DNA of 64,000 bases, from contig NZ_LAYY01000101.1 of NCBI RefSeq assembly GCF_000986785.1, positions 104,252-168,251 of the forward strand. The letters run 5' to 3'. Positions within the stretch are counted from its first letter, which is position 1, and each line of letters begins with the position of its first letter. A model generated the notes under the pieces. That model saw only the letters and a list, made by a program, of their open reading frames with translations, searched no databases and was not told the origin of the DNA. Position numbers and translations under genes: made by a program. This document shows, in pieces, positions 9,889 through 20,786 of the stretch. The DNA is from Mesobacillus campisalis. GTDB taxonomy: Bacteria; Bacillota; Bacilli; Bacillales; Cytobacillaceae.

Positions 9889-11667
9889 ATGTTTGGCAGA
9901 ACGTATTTTTGCGGTGAAGTAACGGAAGCCGCAATCGGTGAAACAGTCACATTAAAAGGATGGGTCCAGAAACGCCGCGACCTTGGCGGGTTGATCTTTA
10001 TCGACTTAAGGGACAGAACGGGAATCGTACAGATTGTCTTCAATCCTGATGTTTCACAGGCCGCGCTAGAAATGGCAGAAAAGGTAAGGAATGAATATGT
10101 GCTTGATATCAAAGGGAAAGTGGTTGCCAGGGAAGAAGGAACCGTCAATGGAAACCTGAAAACAGGTAAAATTGAAGTGGTTGCCGAAGAACTGACGATC
10201 ATCAATGAAGCGAAGACACCGCCGTTCACCATTGCCGATAAAACGGACGTTTCCGAAGATATCCGCCTGAAATACCGGTATCTTGACATGCGCCGTCCGG
10301 TGATGTTCGAAACGTTTAAAATGAGGCATGAAACCACGAAAGCGATCCGCAGCTTCCTTGACGGCGAGGGTTTCCTTGATGTCGAAACGCCGATCCTGAC
10401 AAAAAGCACACCGGAAGGAGCAAGGGATTACCTTGTGCCAAGCCGTGTCCATCCGGGCGAGTTCTATGCTTTGCCGCAGTCGCCGCAGATTTTTAAACAG
10501 CTGATGATGGTAGGCGGGTTTGAGCGGTATTACCAGATCGCCCGCTGTTTCCGCGATGAAGACCTGCGGGCCGACCGCCAGCCGGAATTCACGCAAATCG
10601 ATGTGGAAACAAGCTTCATGAGCCAGGAAGAAATTTTATCGCTTACCGAAAGAATGATGCAGAAGGTGATGAAGGACGTCAAGGGTCTTGAAATTGAAGC
10701 GCCTTTTAAGCGGATGTCCTATGACGAAGCGATGGGCCGGTATGGTTCCGACAAGCCGGATACCCGCTTTGGGCTAGAACTGGTAGACCTGTCCGAAGCG
10801 GTCAAGGACTCTGGGTTCAAAGTGTTCTCGGCAGCAGTCGCTGGCGGCGGGCAGGTAAAGGCGATCAACGTCAAAGGTGCCGCAGGCAAGTACTCCCGCA
10901 AGGATATTGACGCGCTCACCGAGTTTGTTGCTGTCTACGGGGCAAAAGGGCTTGCTTGGCTGAAGGCAGAAGAAGAAGGGCTTAAAGGGCCAATCGCCAA
11001 GTTCCTTGATGAGGAAGTCCAGCAGACTATCACGTCCCTGCTCCAGGCTGAAACAGGTGACCTGCTATTGTTTGTGGCTGATAAAAAGAGCGTTGTGGCC
11101 GATGCGCTAGGTGCTCTGCGCCTGAAGCTTGGCAAGGAGCTAGAGCTTATCGACCAATCGAAGTTCCAGTTCCTGTGGATTACAGACTGGCCGCTCCTTG
11201 AGTATGCAGAGGAAGAAGGCCGTTATTATGCGGCACATCATCCGTTCACAATGCCTGTACGAGAGGACCTGCCAATGCTTGAAACCGATCCAGGCAGTGT
11301 CAGGGCCCAAGCCTATGACCTTGTCCTGAACGGCTATGAGCTTGGCGGCGGCTCGCTGCGTATCTTTGAAAGAGATGTCCAGGAAAAGATGTTCTCGGTG
11401 CTCGGGTTCACAAAAGAGCAGGCAGAAAGCCAGTTCGGATTCCTGATGGATGCCTTTGAATATGGCACACCGCCGCATGGAGGGATCGCTCTTGGGCTTG
11501 ACCGGATGGTGATGCTGCTTGCAGGCAGGACGAACCTCCGCGATACCATCGCCTTTCCAAAGACGGCAAGTGCCAGCGACCTCTTGACCGAAGCTCCAGG
11601 AGAAGTCAGTTCCGAACAGCTTCAGGAATTGAGTCTGTCACTGAATCTTAAAAAAGAGAAGGAATAA
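9889..11667 (+). CDS. aspS: Aspartyl-tRNA synthetase
   Basis: Class II synthetase that charges tRNA-Asp. ATG 9889 ([11 protein letters not shown]) has an aaggggg Shine-Dalgarno sequence; the frame before it belongs to the end of hisS. The 592 residues have the bacterial layout: an N-terminal OB-fold anticodon domain (about 1-105), catalytic core with [21 protein letters not shown] (motif 2) near 215-235, an inserted GAD domain about 290-410, and motif 3 [13 protein letters not shown] near 530. It is co-transcribed with hisS under the T-box. Confidence 0.98.
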   Translation: MFGRTYFCGEVTEAAIGETVTLKGWVQKRRDLGGLIFIDLRDRTGIVQIVFNPDVSQAALEMAEKVRNEYVLDIKGKVVAREEGTVNGNLKTGKIEVVAEELTIINEAKTPPFTIADKTDVSEDIRLKYRYLDMRRPVMFETFKMRHETTKAIRSFLDGEGFLDVETPILTKSTPEGARDYLVPSRVHPGEFYALPQSPQIFKQLMMVGGFERYYQIARCFRDEDLRADRQPEFTQIDVETSFMSQEEILSLTERMMQKVMKDVKGLEIEAPFKRMSYDEAMGRYGSDKPDTRFGLELVDLSEAVKDSGFKVFSAAVAGGGQVKAINVKGAAGKYSRKDIDALTEFVAVYGAKGLAWLKAEEEGLKGPIAKFLDEEVQQTITSLLQAETGDLLLFVADKKSVVADALGALRLKLGKELELIDQSKFQFLWITDWPLLEYAEEEGRYYAAHHPFTMPVREDLPMLETDPGSVRAQAYDLVLNGYELGGGSLRIFERDVQEKMFSVLGFTKEQAESQFGFLMDAFEYGTPPHGGIALGLDRMVMLLAGRTNLRDTIAFPKTASASDLLTEAPGEVSSEQLQELSLSLNLKKEKE

Positions 11668-11684
11668 ACTGGCAGTCCATTTAC

Positions 11685-11713
11685 TTGAAATTCAAATTCT
11701 TCTGTGATATTAT
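11685..11713 (+). promoter_or_regulatory. Sigma-A promoter of the 6S RNA gene
   Basis: TTGAAA (11685-11690), 17-base spacer, TATTAT (11708-11713). It lies 18 bases after the aspS stop and fits an RNA starting at about 11721. Confidence 0.7.
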
Positions 11714-11720
11714 TTTGTTA

Positions 11721-11920
11721 AACATAAGAGTCCTGATGTGTTCGTTGTCCAACCTGAAGTTTTGACCGAACATTATGTACTTCGGGAGTCCGGGGTTTCC
11801 AGGCTGAGCACATGCCCCTGTGGATTGGGGACTTGCAAGGCCAGGGACAGGACACCCACCTGCTGAGAGCGGGTTCAAAACGAAGGCATTTAATCGACGG
11901 CACAATTGGGGCTCTTATAC
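11721..11920 (+). ncRNA. ssrS: 6S RNA (6S-1/BsrA type)
   Basis: 6S RNA binds sigma-A RNA polymerase by mimicking an open promoter. In B. subtilis the bsrA gene lies between aspS and yrvM (tcdA), exactly the place here. The sequence shows the closing stem ataagag (11724-11730) with ctcttat (11912-11918), the agtcctgatgtgttcgttgt 5' part and a long mostly paired rod of about 195 bases with no believable ORF. It has its own promoter and a downstream terminator. The exact ends are estimates. Confidence 0.85.
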
Positions 11921-11936
11921 CCTACATAGCAAACCA

Positions 11937-11967
11937 GCTCCATGCAGATCTGCATGGAGTTTTTTTA
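11937..11967 (+). terminator. Terminator after 6S RNA
   Basis: Perfect 11-bp hairpin ctccatgcaga/tctgcatggag (11938-11959) followed by seven T residues. Confidence 0.92.
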
Positions 11968-12072
11968 TGTTTTTACCCTTTTAAATTTTCTTGTTTTTAA
12001 AAGAAAGTATGATATATTGTTTAGCGGGTATAAGATTAGTACGTGGAATTTAGCAGATTTGGAGTGAGTGGA

Positions 12073-12834
12073 ATGCTTCATCAATTTTCGAGAAATGAAC
12101 TGGCCATCGGCAAAGAAGGCCTTGATATTATGAAAAACAGCACGGTGGCGGTCCTTGGGGTTGGCGGTGTCGGTTCGTTTGCGGCCGAAGCCCTCGCCCG
12201 TTCAGGCGTAGGCAGGCTGGTCCTGGTCGACAAGGATGACGTCGATATCACCAATGTAAACCGCCAGCTGATCGCTTTGCTGTCAACTGTCGGCCGGCCA
12301 AAGGTCGAGTTGATGGAGGAGCGCATCCGGGATATCAATCCTGATTGCGAAGTCATCGCCCTGAAGATATTCTACACCGAAGAAACGTATGAGCAGTTTT
12401 TCGACTATGGACTGGATTTTGTCGTCGATGCTTCCGATACGATTTCCTATAAAATCCATCTGGCAAAGGAATGTCTGAAACGCAATATTCCGTTCATCTC
12501 CAGCATGGGTGCGGCCAACAAGATGGACCCGACCCGTTTCCGGATTGCCGACATCTTCAAGACGCATACAGACCCGATTGCCAAAGTGATCAGGACGCGT
12601 CTGCGGAAAGAAGGGATTCGCAAAGGATTCCCGGTCGTGTTCTCGGACGAAAGCCCGATTATCAGCCGTGAAGACGTCAATAAAGTGGTCGGCAAGCAGG
12701 ATGCCCCGATCAGAAAAGCGAAAATGCCGCCATCCTCCAATGCATTCGTGCCATCCGCCTGCGGGCTGATCATGGCAAGCTATGTTGTAAGGGAGCTTCT
12801 GAAGGATATTGAAATCCGGCGCGTGAATGATTAA
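12073..12834 (+). CDS. tcdA: tRNA threonylcarbamoyladenosine dehydratase TcdA
   Basis: An E1-like/ThiF-family enzyme that uses ATP to cyclise t6A37 to ct6A in tRNA. ATG 12073 (MLHQFSRNELAIG) follows a ggagtgagtg Shine-Dalgarno sequence; the longer frame from 12043 has none. The 253 residues contain GVGGVGS near residue 30 (nucleotide binding), DKDDVDITNVNRQ near 55, and DASDTISYK near 123. It equals B. subtilis YrvM in place (after 6S RNA, before rarA) and is followed by a strong terminator. Confidence 0.95.
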   Translation: MLHQFSRNELAIGKEGLDIMKNSTVAVLGVGGVGSFAAEALARSGVGRLVLVDKDDVDITNVNRQLIALLSTVGRPKVELMEERIRDINPDCEVIALKIFYTEETYEQFFDYGLDFVVDASDTISYKIHLAKECLKRNIPFISSMGAANKMDPTRFRIADIFKTHTDPIAKVIRTRLRKEGIRKGFPVVFSDESPIISREDVNKVVGKQDAPIRKAKMPPSSNAFVPSACGLIMASYVVRELLKDIEIRRVND

Positions 12835-12835
12835 A

Positions 12836-12878
12836 AAGAAGGTCCGCAACTCCCATGGTTTGGGTGCGGACCTTCTTG
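12836..12878 (+). terminator. Terminator of tcdA
   Basis: Long hairpin aagaaggtccgcaac with gtgcggaccttctt (12836-12850, 12864-12877). The U-tail is weak (cttgtt), but the stem is strong. Confidence 0.8.
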
Positions 12879-12927
12879 TTATTACGGCTCTGTTATTATT
12901 CATTGTTGATTCTCATAGAGTTGAAAA

Positions 12928-13135
12928 TTATTAAGCGGAAAATTTCCAGTTATTGACGCAAATTTCACCTTAATAAGCGGAAATAAGGGGAAGAATTCCC
13001 CTTACCTTCTCAAAATAAGGCTGAATCCATAGATTTCAATCTCTATAACCGGAAAAACTCCTTCTATTTTAAGGAAAATTTGGGGGTTTTCCGAATTAAC
13101 CGGACTTTCTCCCTTTATTTTTTCAATTTGAGTAA
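12928..13135. repeat. Intergenic array of degenerate 21-bp modules
   Basis: The convergent gap between tcdA and rarA is filled with modules such as ttattaagcggaaaatttcc (12928), ttattgacgcaaatttcacc (12950), tataaccggaaaaactcctt (13044) and aattaaccggactttctccc (13094). They share a TTATTaanCGGAAA start, and several are 21-22 bases long. No gene is seen in the 352-base gap. Confidence 0.6.
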
Positions 13136-13186
13136 ATCAACATTCAGCTATAGCAGGGCAATTTTTATAGGAGTCAGCTAAGACAG

Positions 13187-14461
13187 CTATTTCCTCGCCC
13201 CCATGATCTTCTCATACACCATTGCCAGCGCCTGCTCGAATTTCCCCGTCTTTTTTGGCTTGAAATACACTTTTCCTTTTAATTTGTCAGGCAGATACTG
13301 CTGCTTGACCCAGCCGCCTTCATAATCGTGCGGATAAAGATAGCCGATTCCGCGCCCTAGCTCTTTTGCGCTTTTATAATGGGCATCGCGCAAATGGTCG
13401 GGCACTTCGCCGCTTTTGCCTGCCCGGATATCACTTAACGCGGCATCGATCGCCAAATAGGCAGAGTTGGATTTCGGTGATAAACACAATTCAATCACAG
13501 CGTTGGCAAGCGGAATCCTTGCTTCCGGGAAACCTACCCTTTCCGCGGTTTCAATGGCAGCAAGCGTCCGTGCCCCGGCCTGCGGATTGGCGAGGCCGAC
13601 GTCTTCATAGGCGATGACCAAGAGTCTTCTGCTGATGCTGACCAGGTCTCCGGCTTCAATCAATCTTCCAAGATAATGAAGCGCCGCATTCACATCGCTT
13701 CCTCTGATTGATTTCTGAAACCCGGACAAAACATCGTAATGGGCATCGCCATCTTTGTCATGCGCCAGGCTTTTTTTCTGCATGCATTCTTCAGCCGTGC
13801 CGACATCGATGAAAATCTGCCCGCCAGCATCGGGCTTCGTTGAAAGGACGGCAAGCTCAAGCGCATTCAGCGAGCTGCGAACATCTCCATTCGAAGCATT
13901 CGCAAAGTGCTCTAGTGCTTCAGGAGACACCTCGGCCTGATAATTCCCGAGGCCTCTCTCCTTGTCTTGGAGCGCACGGAGCAAAGCGGTCTTTATTTCG
14001 TCCGGTTCAAGAGGCTTAAGCTCGAAAATCTGGCATCTGCTCCGGATGGCCGGATTAATGGCGTGATACGGGTTGCTGGTTGTTGCCCCGATAAGGGTGA
14101 TCATGCCATTTTCAAGATAAGGCAGCAGAAAGTCCTGCTTGGCCTTATCAAGCCGATGGACCTCGTCAAGAAGCAGGATGACCTTTCCCGACATCTTTGC
14201 TTCCGCAGCCACAATTTCCATATCCTTTTTGTTGTTTGTCACGGCATTCAGGGTCCTGAATGCATAATTGGTGCTTCCTGCTATCGCAGAGGCGATTGAA
14301 GTCTTTCCAATTCCAGGCGGTCCGTATAAAATCATCGAGCTGAGCTGCCTTGCCTGGACCATTCGGTAGATGATTTTCCCTTCACTGACCAGGTGGCGCT
14401 GGCCGATGACTTCATCGATGGTCCGCGGCCTCATCCGGAAGGCAAGCGGCTTTACGTTCAT
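13187..14461 (-). CDS. rarA: Replication-associated recombination protein RarA (MgsA)
   Basis: AAA+ ATPase related to clamp loaders that acts at stalled replication forks. It has 424 residues with Walker A GPPGIGKT near residue 47, Walker B LLLDEVHRLD near 96, a sensor-1 type GATTSNPY near 128, and the C-terminal MgsA tetramerisation domain (YLPDKLKGKVYF near 390). The minus-strand ATG at 14461 is preceded by a ggagtgagagta-type Shine-Dalgarno sequence. It is divergent from cymR, as yrvN is in B. subtilis. Confidence 0.95.
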   Translation of the reverse strand: MNVKPLAFRMRPRTIDEVIGQRHLVSEGKIIYRMVQARQLSSMILYGPPGIGKTSIASAIAGSTNYAFRTLNAVTNNKKDMEIVAAEAKMSGKVILLLDEVHRLDKAKQDFLLPYLENGMITLIGATTSNPYHAINPAIRSRCQIFELKPLEPDEIKTALLRALQDKERGLGNYQAEVSPEALEHFANASNGDVRSSLNALELAVLSTKPDAGGQIFIDVGTAEECMQKKSLAHDKDGDAHYDVLSGFQKSIRGSDVNAALHYLGRLIEAGDLVSISRRLLVIAYEDVGLANPQAGARTLAAIETAERVGFPEARIPLANAVIELCLSPKSNSAYLAIDAALSDIRAGKSGEVPDHLRDAHYKSAKELGRGIGYLYPHDYEGGWVKQQYLPDKLKGKVYFKPKKTGKFEQALAMVYEKIMGARK

Positions 14462-14546
14462 GTACTCTCACTCCATTACCTTTGAACATTTGATATAACT
14501 CTACCACACAGGGAAGAAAGGGCAAATGCATATGTTTCGGCAGATA

Positions 14547-14555
14547 TGATATAAT
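14547..14555 (+). promoter_or_regulatory. Extended -10 element ahead of cymR
   Basis: TG-A-TATAAT (14547-14555) is a perfect extended -10; no matching -35 is obvious. It would give a leader of about 120 bases for cymR-iscS-mnmA. Confidence 0.55.
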
Positions 14556-14683
14556 GGCTAATGTCTATCTTTTTACTATGATATTAAATAGTGGAGGCCT
14601 GTACAGAAATACGCTGCAGGCTATCATACAATAAATGACGGAAACTTGGAAATAATGGAAAAGGAATAATAGGGGGCTGGACG

Positions 14684-15112
14684 ATGAAAATATCGACAAA
14701 GGGACGTTATGGAATGACGATCATGATTGAACTCGCCAAAAGGCATGGCGAAGGGCCGATTTCGCTAAAGGCGATTGCCCAGGCCAATGGTTTGTCGGAG
14801 CACTATCTGGAGCAGCTGGTGGCACCGCTCCGGAATGCCGGGTTTGTGAAAAGCATCAGGGGGGCCTACGGCGGCTACGTACTTTGCAAGGAGCCTTCCG
14901 AAATTAAAGCGGGCGATATCATTCGTGTGCTTGAAGGGCCGATCTCCATCGTCGAGGGAATGGAAGACGAGGAGCCGGCCAAGCGCGAGCTATGGCTCCG
15001 CATCAGGGATGCCGTCAAGTCAGTGCTTGACAATACAACAATCGAGGATCTGGCCAACCACACGCCTTCAGCGCGTGACAACGAGTCGGATGCCTACATG
15101 TTTTACATCTAA
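14684..15112 (+). CDS. cymR: Rrf2-family cysteine metabolism repressor CymR
   Basis: The master repressor of cysteine and methionine supply genes in Bacillus, acting with CysK as co-repressor. The 142 residues open with MKISTKGRYGMTIMIELA, a typical Rrf2 winged-helix start, followed by the HTH around SLKAIAQANGLSEHYLEQL. The three-cysteine Fe-S cluster signature of IscR is absent (only one Cys, near residue 67), as in CymR. It is followed by iscS and mnmA, as in B. subtilis. The start is supported by an aatagggggctgg Shine-Dalgarno sequence. Confidence 0.94.
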   Translation: MKISTKGRYGMTIMIELAKRHGEGPISLKAIAQANGLSEHYLEQLVAPLRNAGFVKSIRGAYGGYVLCKEPSEIKAGDIIRVLEGPISIVEGMEDEEPAKRELWLRIRDAVKSVLDNTTIEDLANHTPSARDNESDAYMFYI

Positions 15113-15142
15113 TAAACCTCATGCAAGAAGAAGGTGGCAACT

Positions 15143-16288
15143 TTGGATAGAATATATTTGGATCATGCGGCGACAACGCCGATGCACCCTCAGGTTATCA
15201 GCAAAATGATGCAGGTTATGGAAACTCAGTTCGGGAATCCGTCCAGCATCCATTTCTTTGGCCGTGAGACAAGGCAAATTTTGGATGAAACAAGACAGAT
15301 CCTCGCTGACAGCATTGGAGCAAAACCCGGGGAGATAATCCTGACAAGCGGCGGGACAGAAGCGGATAACCTCGCCCTGTTCGGCTACGCGGAAAATAAC
15401 AAAGAAAAAGGCAAGCACATCATTACTACAATGATTGAACATCACGCTGTCCTTCACAGCGCCCATGAACTGGAAAGAAGGGGTTTTGAGGTCAGCTATC
15501 TTCCTGTTGACGAAAAGGGCATCGTTTCGGCAGAGGCTTTGAAGGACGCCTTGAGGGAAGATACCATCCTCGTGTCGGTGATGTACGGCAATAACGAAGT
15601 GGGAACCCTGCAGCCCGTAAAGGAAATCGGGGAACTTCTTTCAGGGCACCAAGCTGTATTCCATACGGACGCAGTACAGGCCTATGGAATAGAAAAGCTG
15701 GATGTCGAGGAATTGAAAGTGGACATGTTGTCCGTCTCCGCCCATAAAATTAATGGTCCAAAGGGACTTGGCTTCCTGTATGCAAGAGACGGGGTCCGCC
15801 TGTCAGCAAGGTCTTTCGGCGGCGAGCAGGAGAGAAAGCGCCGGGCTGGAACAGAAAACGTCCCGGGTATTGCCGCCTTTGGCGAGGCAGCCAGATTGGC
15901 GCTGCAGAACGCTGAAGAAAAGCGAAAGATGTATACAGGGTTTAAATCTGCTTTTATGGAAATTTTAAAAAAGAATGAAATTTTGTTTGCAGTGAACGGA
16001 TTACTTGAAAAAAGCATGCCACATATTCTAAACTTAAGCTTTCCCGGCACGAATGTGGAAGCGATGCTGGTCAATCTGGACCTGGCAGGAGTTGCCGCTT
16101 CAAGCGGGTCGGCATGTACAGCAGGATCAATCGATCCATCGCATGTTCTTGTCGCCATGTTTGGAAAAGAGTCGGAGCGTTTGACCAATTCCATCCGTTT
16201 CAGCTTCGGCCTGAACAATACGATGGAACAGATTGAAACAGCAGCGGAGGAAACGGCCAGGATCGTCCGCAGGCTGACGCAGCGGTAA
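15143..16288 (+). CDS. iscS: Cysteine desulfurase (IscS/NifS family, YrvO)
   Basis: PLP enzyme that mobilises sulfur from cysteine, here probably for MnmA in tRNA 2-thiouridine synthesis (inference from adjacency, known for YrvO of B. subtilis). Seen: MDRIYLDHAATTP start, HHA motif near 101, PLP lysine in SAHKINGPKG near 201, and the catalytic-Cys loop SSGSACTAG near 323. Start choice: TTG 15143 with an aaggtgg Shine-Dalgarno sequence, giving the usual family N-terminus of 381 residues; GTG 15134 is an alternative with a poorer site. Confidence 0.94.
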   Translation: MDRIYLDHAATTPMHPQVISKMMQVMETQFGNPSSIHFFGRETRQILDETRQILADSIGAKPGEIILTSGGTEADNLALFGYAENNKEKGKHIITTMIEHHAVLHSAHELERRGFEVSYLPVDEKGIVSAEALKDALREDTILVSVMYGNNEVGTLQPVKEIGELLSGHQAVFHTDAVQAYGIEKLDVEELKVDMLSVSAHKINGPKGLGFLYARDGVRLSARSFGGEQERKRRAGTENVPGIAAFGEAARLALQNAEEKRKMYTGFKSAFMEILKKNEILFAVNGLLEKSMPHILNLSFPGTNVEAMLVNLDLAGVAASSGSACTAGSIDPSHVLVAMFGKESERLTNSIRFSFGLNNTMEQIETAAEETARIVRRLTQR

Positions 16289-16340
16289 GTGCACTGGGAT
16301 AAGGGCCTGGTCCCTAAGGAAATATCAACAAGAGAGGTGA

Positions 16341-17465
<1,125 letters not shown>

Positions 17466-17471
17466 TGATGC

Positions 17472-17507
17472 TCCCCGGCTCCCGATTGGGAAGCCGGGGA
17501 TTTTTTC
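17472..17507 (+). terminator. Terminator of cymR-iscS-mnmA
   Basis: Stem ccccggct/agccgggg (17473-17480 with 17492-17499), then attttttc. Confidence 0.92.
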
Positions 17508-17625
17508 AGTTGGAACCCTTTCCTGCTGGAAGGATGGGAGAATCAGGATACTAGAAAAAGCATCGTGATCCTGCTGGGACCACACCTTCAATAATGATAT
17601 ACTTGACGAAAGAATGGAGCGTGGA

Positions 17626-18282
17626 ATGATGGATAAAAATCAGGAAGGCATTCAATTTATGCAGGAAGGCAAATGGGAAGAAGCAGCGCGGGCGTTCATG
17701 GAAGCGATCGAGCAAAATCCCCAGGATGCGGTTTCCCATATCAATTTCGGGAATGTCCTCACTGCTGTAGGCGAAACGGAGAAAGCACTGAAGTTCTATG
17801 ACCGTGCGCTTGAGCTTGATCCTGAGGCTGGTGCTGCCTATTTTAGCAAAGGGAATCTGTTTTATGACCAGGAATGCTTTGAAGATGCCAAACAGAATTT
17901 TGAACAGGCCCTAAAGAAAGGCCTCGAGTCTGGAGATAATTACTTTATGCTTGGAATGACTCTCCTGCAGCTCGATCAGGCGCGCTTTGCATTGCCATAC
18001 CTGCAGAGAAGCACAGAGCTGCTGCCGGAAGACTCCGAAGCTCTCTTTCAATATGGCTTATGCCTGGCGAGGGAGGAGTATATCGATGAGGCTGTTGGGG
18101 TCCTTGAGCGTTGTGTGGCTCTTGACCCGGGGCATGCTGATGCCTTCTACAACCTTGGAGTGGCCTACGGGTTTAGGGAAGATGCTGAAAAAGCGCTGGA
18201 GATGTTCAACAAGGCGCTCGAAATACAGCCTGACCATCTGCTGGCGGGTCATGGAAAAAAACTGATTGAAGCCAATATGTAA
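17626..18282 (+). CDS. yrrB: TPR repeat protein, YrrB-like
   Basis: A soluble protein of 218 residues made almost wholly of tetratricopeptide repeats (about six 34-residue units; for example AVSHINFGNVLTAVGETEKA and ADAFYNLGVAYGFREDAEKA). TPRs are protein-binding scaffolds; the partner is unknown. The upstream frame from 17614 is not preferred, because the ggagcg Shine-Dalgarno sequence lies within it, pointing to ATG 17626 or 17629. It lies between mnmA and recD2, as in B. subtilis. Confidence 0.88.
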   Translation: MMDKNQEGIQFMQEGKWEEAARAFMEAIEQNPQDAVSHINFGNVLTAVGETEKALKFYDRALELDPEAGAAYFSKGNLFYDQECFEDAKQNFEQALKKGLESGDNYFMLGMTLLQLDQARFALPYLQRSTELLPEDSEALFQYGLCLAREEYIDEAVGVLERCVALDPGHADAFYNLGVAYGFREDAEKALEMFNKALEIQPDHLLAGHGKKLIEANM

Positions 18283-18317
18283 TAAGACGAAACGGAAGGA
18301 GAAGGGGGGCATGCTGA

Positions 18318-20759
18318 ATGGACAGGCAGGATTCGCTTGACCTGTTTTCTGAACAGGGAACATACATAAAAGGCCGGCACCTGGTGACGATTTTTCATAA
18401 TGAACAAAATGCGTATACCGTCCTCAGAATTCGGGTGGATGAGACAAACGACGAATATGACGACAAAGAGGCGGTCATCACAGGATATTTTCCTCGTATC
18501 CATGAACACGATACATATGTTTTTTTCGGGGATTTCAAAGAGCATCCGCGATTTGGCGTCCAGTTCCATGCCACCCATTTCCGCAAGGACCTGCCGCAGT
18601 CGAAGCAGGGGATCATCACCTACCTCTCGAGCGACCTGTTTAAGGGAATCGGGAAGAAAATCGCCGAGAGCATCGTCGACACGCTCGGAGAACACGCGAT
18701 TACAAGGATCATGGAAAACCCTTCGCTGCTTGACAGCATTCCCAAGCTTGCACCGGATAAAGCAAAAGCTTTGTATGAAACATTAATGGAGCATCAAGGT
18801 CTTGAACAGGTCATGGTAGCTCTGAATCAATATGGTTTCGGACCCCAGCTGTCGATGAAAATTTACCAGGCCTACAGGGAACAGGCAATTGAGCTGATCC
18901 AGGATAATCCCTATAAGCTTGTCGAAGATATTGAAGGAATTGGCTTTGGCCGGGCTGATGAGCTGGGCCGGCAGCTTGGCCTTACCGGCAAGCATCCGGA
19001 GCGGATCAAGGCTGCCTGCCTTTATATACTTGAAACGTCCAGCATCCAATCCGGGCATGTCTATATGGAGGCTGAGGCACTCCTTAAGGAAATCAAATCG
19101 CTGCTTGAGGAAAATGATCCCCAGGAAGTAGAGTTCAATGACATTTCAAACGAGATTGTCAAACTCGGAGAAGAAGGGAAAATCATTGTCGAAGAAAGGA
19201 AGGTCTTTCTTCCTTCACTGTATTTTTCTGAAAAAGGGCTGGTTTCAAACATAAAACGGATTTTGTCACAGACGCAGTATGAAGACCAATTTCCACAATC
19301 GGAATTCCTGCTTGCGCTTGGCAATCTCGAAGAAAGGATCGGCGTCCAGTATGGTGCGAGCCAGAAGGAGGCCATCCAGACGGCTTTGATGTCTCCGATG
19401 ATGATCCTAACCGGCGGCCCTGGTACAGGTAAAACGACGGTCATCAAGGGGATCGTCGAACTTTATGCCGAACTTCACGGCTGCTCGCTGGACCCAAAGG
19501 ATTATAAAAAAGAAGAGCCATTTCCGTTCCTGCTGGCGGCTCCGACGGGCAGGGCGGCAAAACGGATGACGGAATCGACAGGGCTCCCGGCTGTCACCAT
19601 CCACAGACTGCTGCGCTGGAATGGAGCCGATGGCTTTGATCATGATGAAGACCGTCAATTGGAAGGGAAAATTTTGATTGTCGATGAAACGTCCATGGTG
19701 GATACGTGGCTAGCTCATCAGTTGTTTAAAGCTCTTCCTGACCAGATTCAGGTTATCCTGGTCGGGGATGAGGACCAGCTCCCATCTGTAGGTCCCGGGC
19801 AGGTGCTGAAGGACCTTCTGGACTCCGGCAGGATCCCCGTGGTCCAGCTTGTGGATATTTATCGCCAGGCCGAGGGGTCATCGATCATTGAACTTGCACA
19901 CCAGATCAAACAGGGCAGCCTTCCGAGCGACCTGACTGCCCAGCAGGGGGATCGCTCCTTTTTTCGCTGCCAGGCAGGGCAGATTGCCCAGGTGGTTGAA
20001 AAGGTTGTGGTCAATGCGAAGAAAAAAGGCTACAGCGCAAAAGAAATCCAGGTGCTGGCTCCCATGTACAGAGGGCCTGCGGGAATTGACCGCCTGAACC
20101 TGCTGATGCAGGAAATCCTTAACCCGAATGACGGGACGCGGAAGGAGCTGGCTTTTGGCGATGTGAAATACCGCGTAGGGGATAAAGTCCTTCAATTGGT
20201 CAATCAGCCTGAAGCAAATGTTTTTAACGGGGATATGGGCGAAATTGTCGCGGTTTTTTATGCGAAGGAAAATACGGAAAAACAGGACCAGATTGTCGTT
20301 TCTTTTGAGGGGAATGAAGTAACTTACACACGCCAGGAACTTTCGCAGATTACCCACGCCTATTGCTGTTCCGTACACAAAGCGCAAGGCAGCGAGTTCC
20401 CGATCGTTATTCTGCCGGTGGTAAAAAGCTACTATCGGATGCTTCGGAGGAATCTGCTGTATACAGCGATTACAAGAAGCCGTCAGTTCCTGATTCTTTG
20501 CGGTGAAGAAGAGGCGTTCCGGCTTGGAATTGACCGGGCGGAGGATACGAAACGAAATACCTCCCTTGTCGAGAAGCTTGTGGAGGCTTTCCCTGAAGCT
20601 GGCGACAAGCTGCAGCGCCGGCCGGAAAAAGGCGAAATGCAGGAATCTGGCGATGAGAAAAGGAAGCTTACTTATATGGAAGAGCTGTTCCGCGCCGATC
20701 CGATGATAGGAATGGAAAACCTTTCACCTTATGATTTCCTCGAGGAAAGCCGAAACTAA
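18318..20759 (+). CDS. recD2: ATP-dependent RecD-like DNA helicase RecD2
   Basis: SF1B 5'-3' helicase of the RecBC-independent RecD2 type, acting in mismatch repair and fork maintenance. It is 813 residues: an N-terminal OB-like domain, tandem helix-hairpin-helix region (about 100-220), Walker A GGPGTGKTT at about residue 366, Walker B VDETSMVD near 454, GDEDQLPSVGPG near 480, and the UvrD-like C domain with HKAQGSEFP near 687 and LLYTAITRSR near 712. An ggagaagggggg Shine-Dalgarno stretch precedes the start. It is close behind yrrB. Confidence 0.95.
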   Translation: MDRQDSLDLFSEQGTYIKGRHLVTIFHNEQNAYTVLRIRVDETNDEYDDKEAVITGYFPRIHEHDTYVFFGDFKEHPRFGVQFHATHFRKDLPQSKQGIITYLSSDLFKGIGKKIAESIVDTLGEHAITRIMENPSLLDSIPKLAPDKAKALYETLMEHQGLEQVMVALNQYGFGPQLSMKIYQAYREQAIELIQDNPYKLVEDIEGIGFGRADELGRQLGLTGKHPERIKAACLYILETSSIQSGHVYMEAEALLKEIKSLLEENDPQEVEFNDISNEIVKLGEEGKIIVEERKVFLPSLYFSEKGLVSNIKRILSQTQYEDQFPQSEFLLALGNLEERIGVQYGASQKEAIQTALMSPMMILTGGPGTGKTTVIKGIVELYAELHGCSLDPKDYKKEEPFPFLLAAPTGRAAKRMTESTGLPAVTIHRLLRWNGADGFDHDEDRQLEGKILIVDETSMVDTWLAHQLFKALPDQIQVILVGDEDQLPSVGPGQVLKDLLDSGRIPVVQLVDIYRQAEGSSIIELAHQIKQGSLPSDLTAQQGDRSFFRCQAGQIAQVVEKVVVNAKKKGYSAKEIQVLAPMYRGPAGIDRLNLLMQEILNPNDGTRKELAFGDVKYRVGDKVLQLVNQPEANVFNGDMGEIVAVFYAKENTEKQDQIVVSFEGNEVTYTRQELSQITHAYCCSVHKAQGSEFPIVILPVVKSYYRMLRRNLLYTAITRSRQFLILCGEEEAFRLGIDRAEDTKRNTSLVEKLVEAFPEAGDKLQRRPEKGEMQESGDEKRKLTYMEELFRADPMIGMENLSPYDFLEESRN

Positions 20760-20786
20760 AAAATGTTCGGAAAGGTGGGACTCGCT

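Noticed and set aside
11681-12000. ORFs of 61-74 residues on both strands after aspS
   Set aside because: They lie in the 6S RNA gene, which explains the conserved structure, promoter and terminator.
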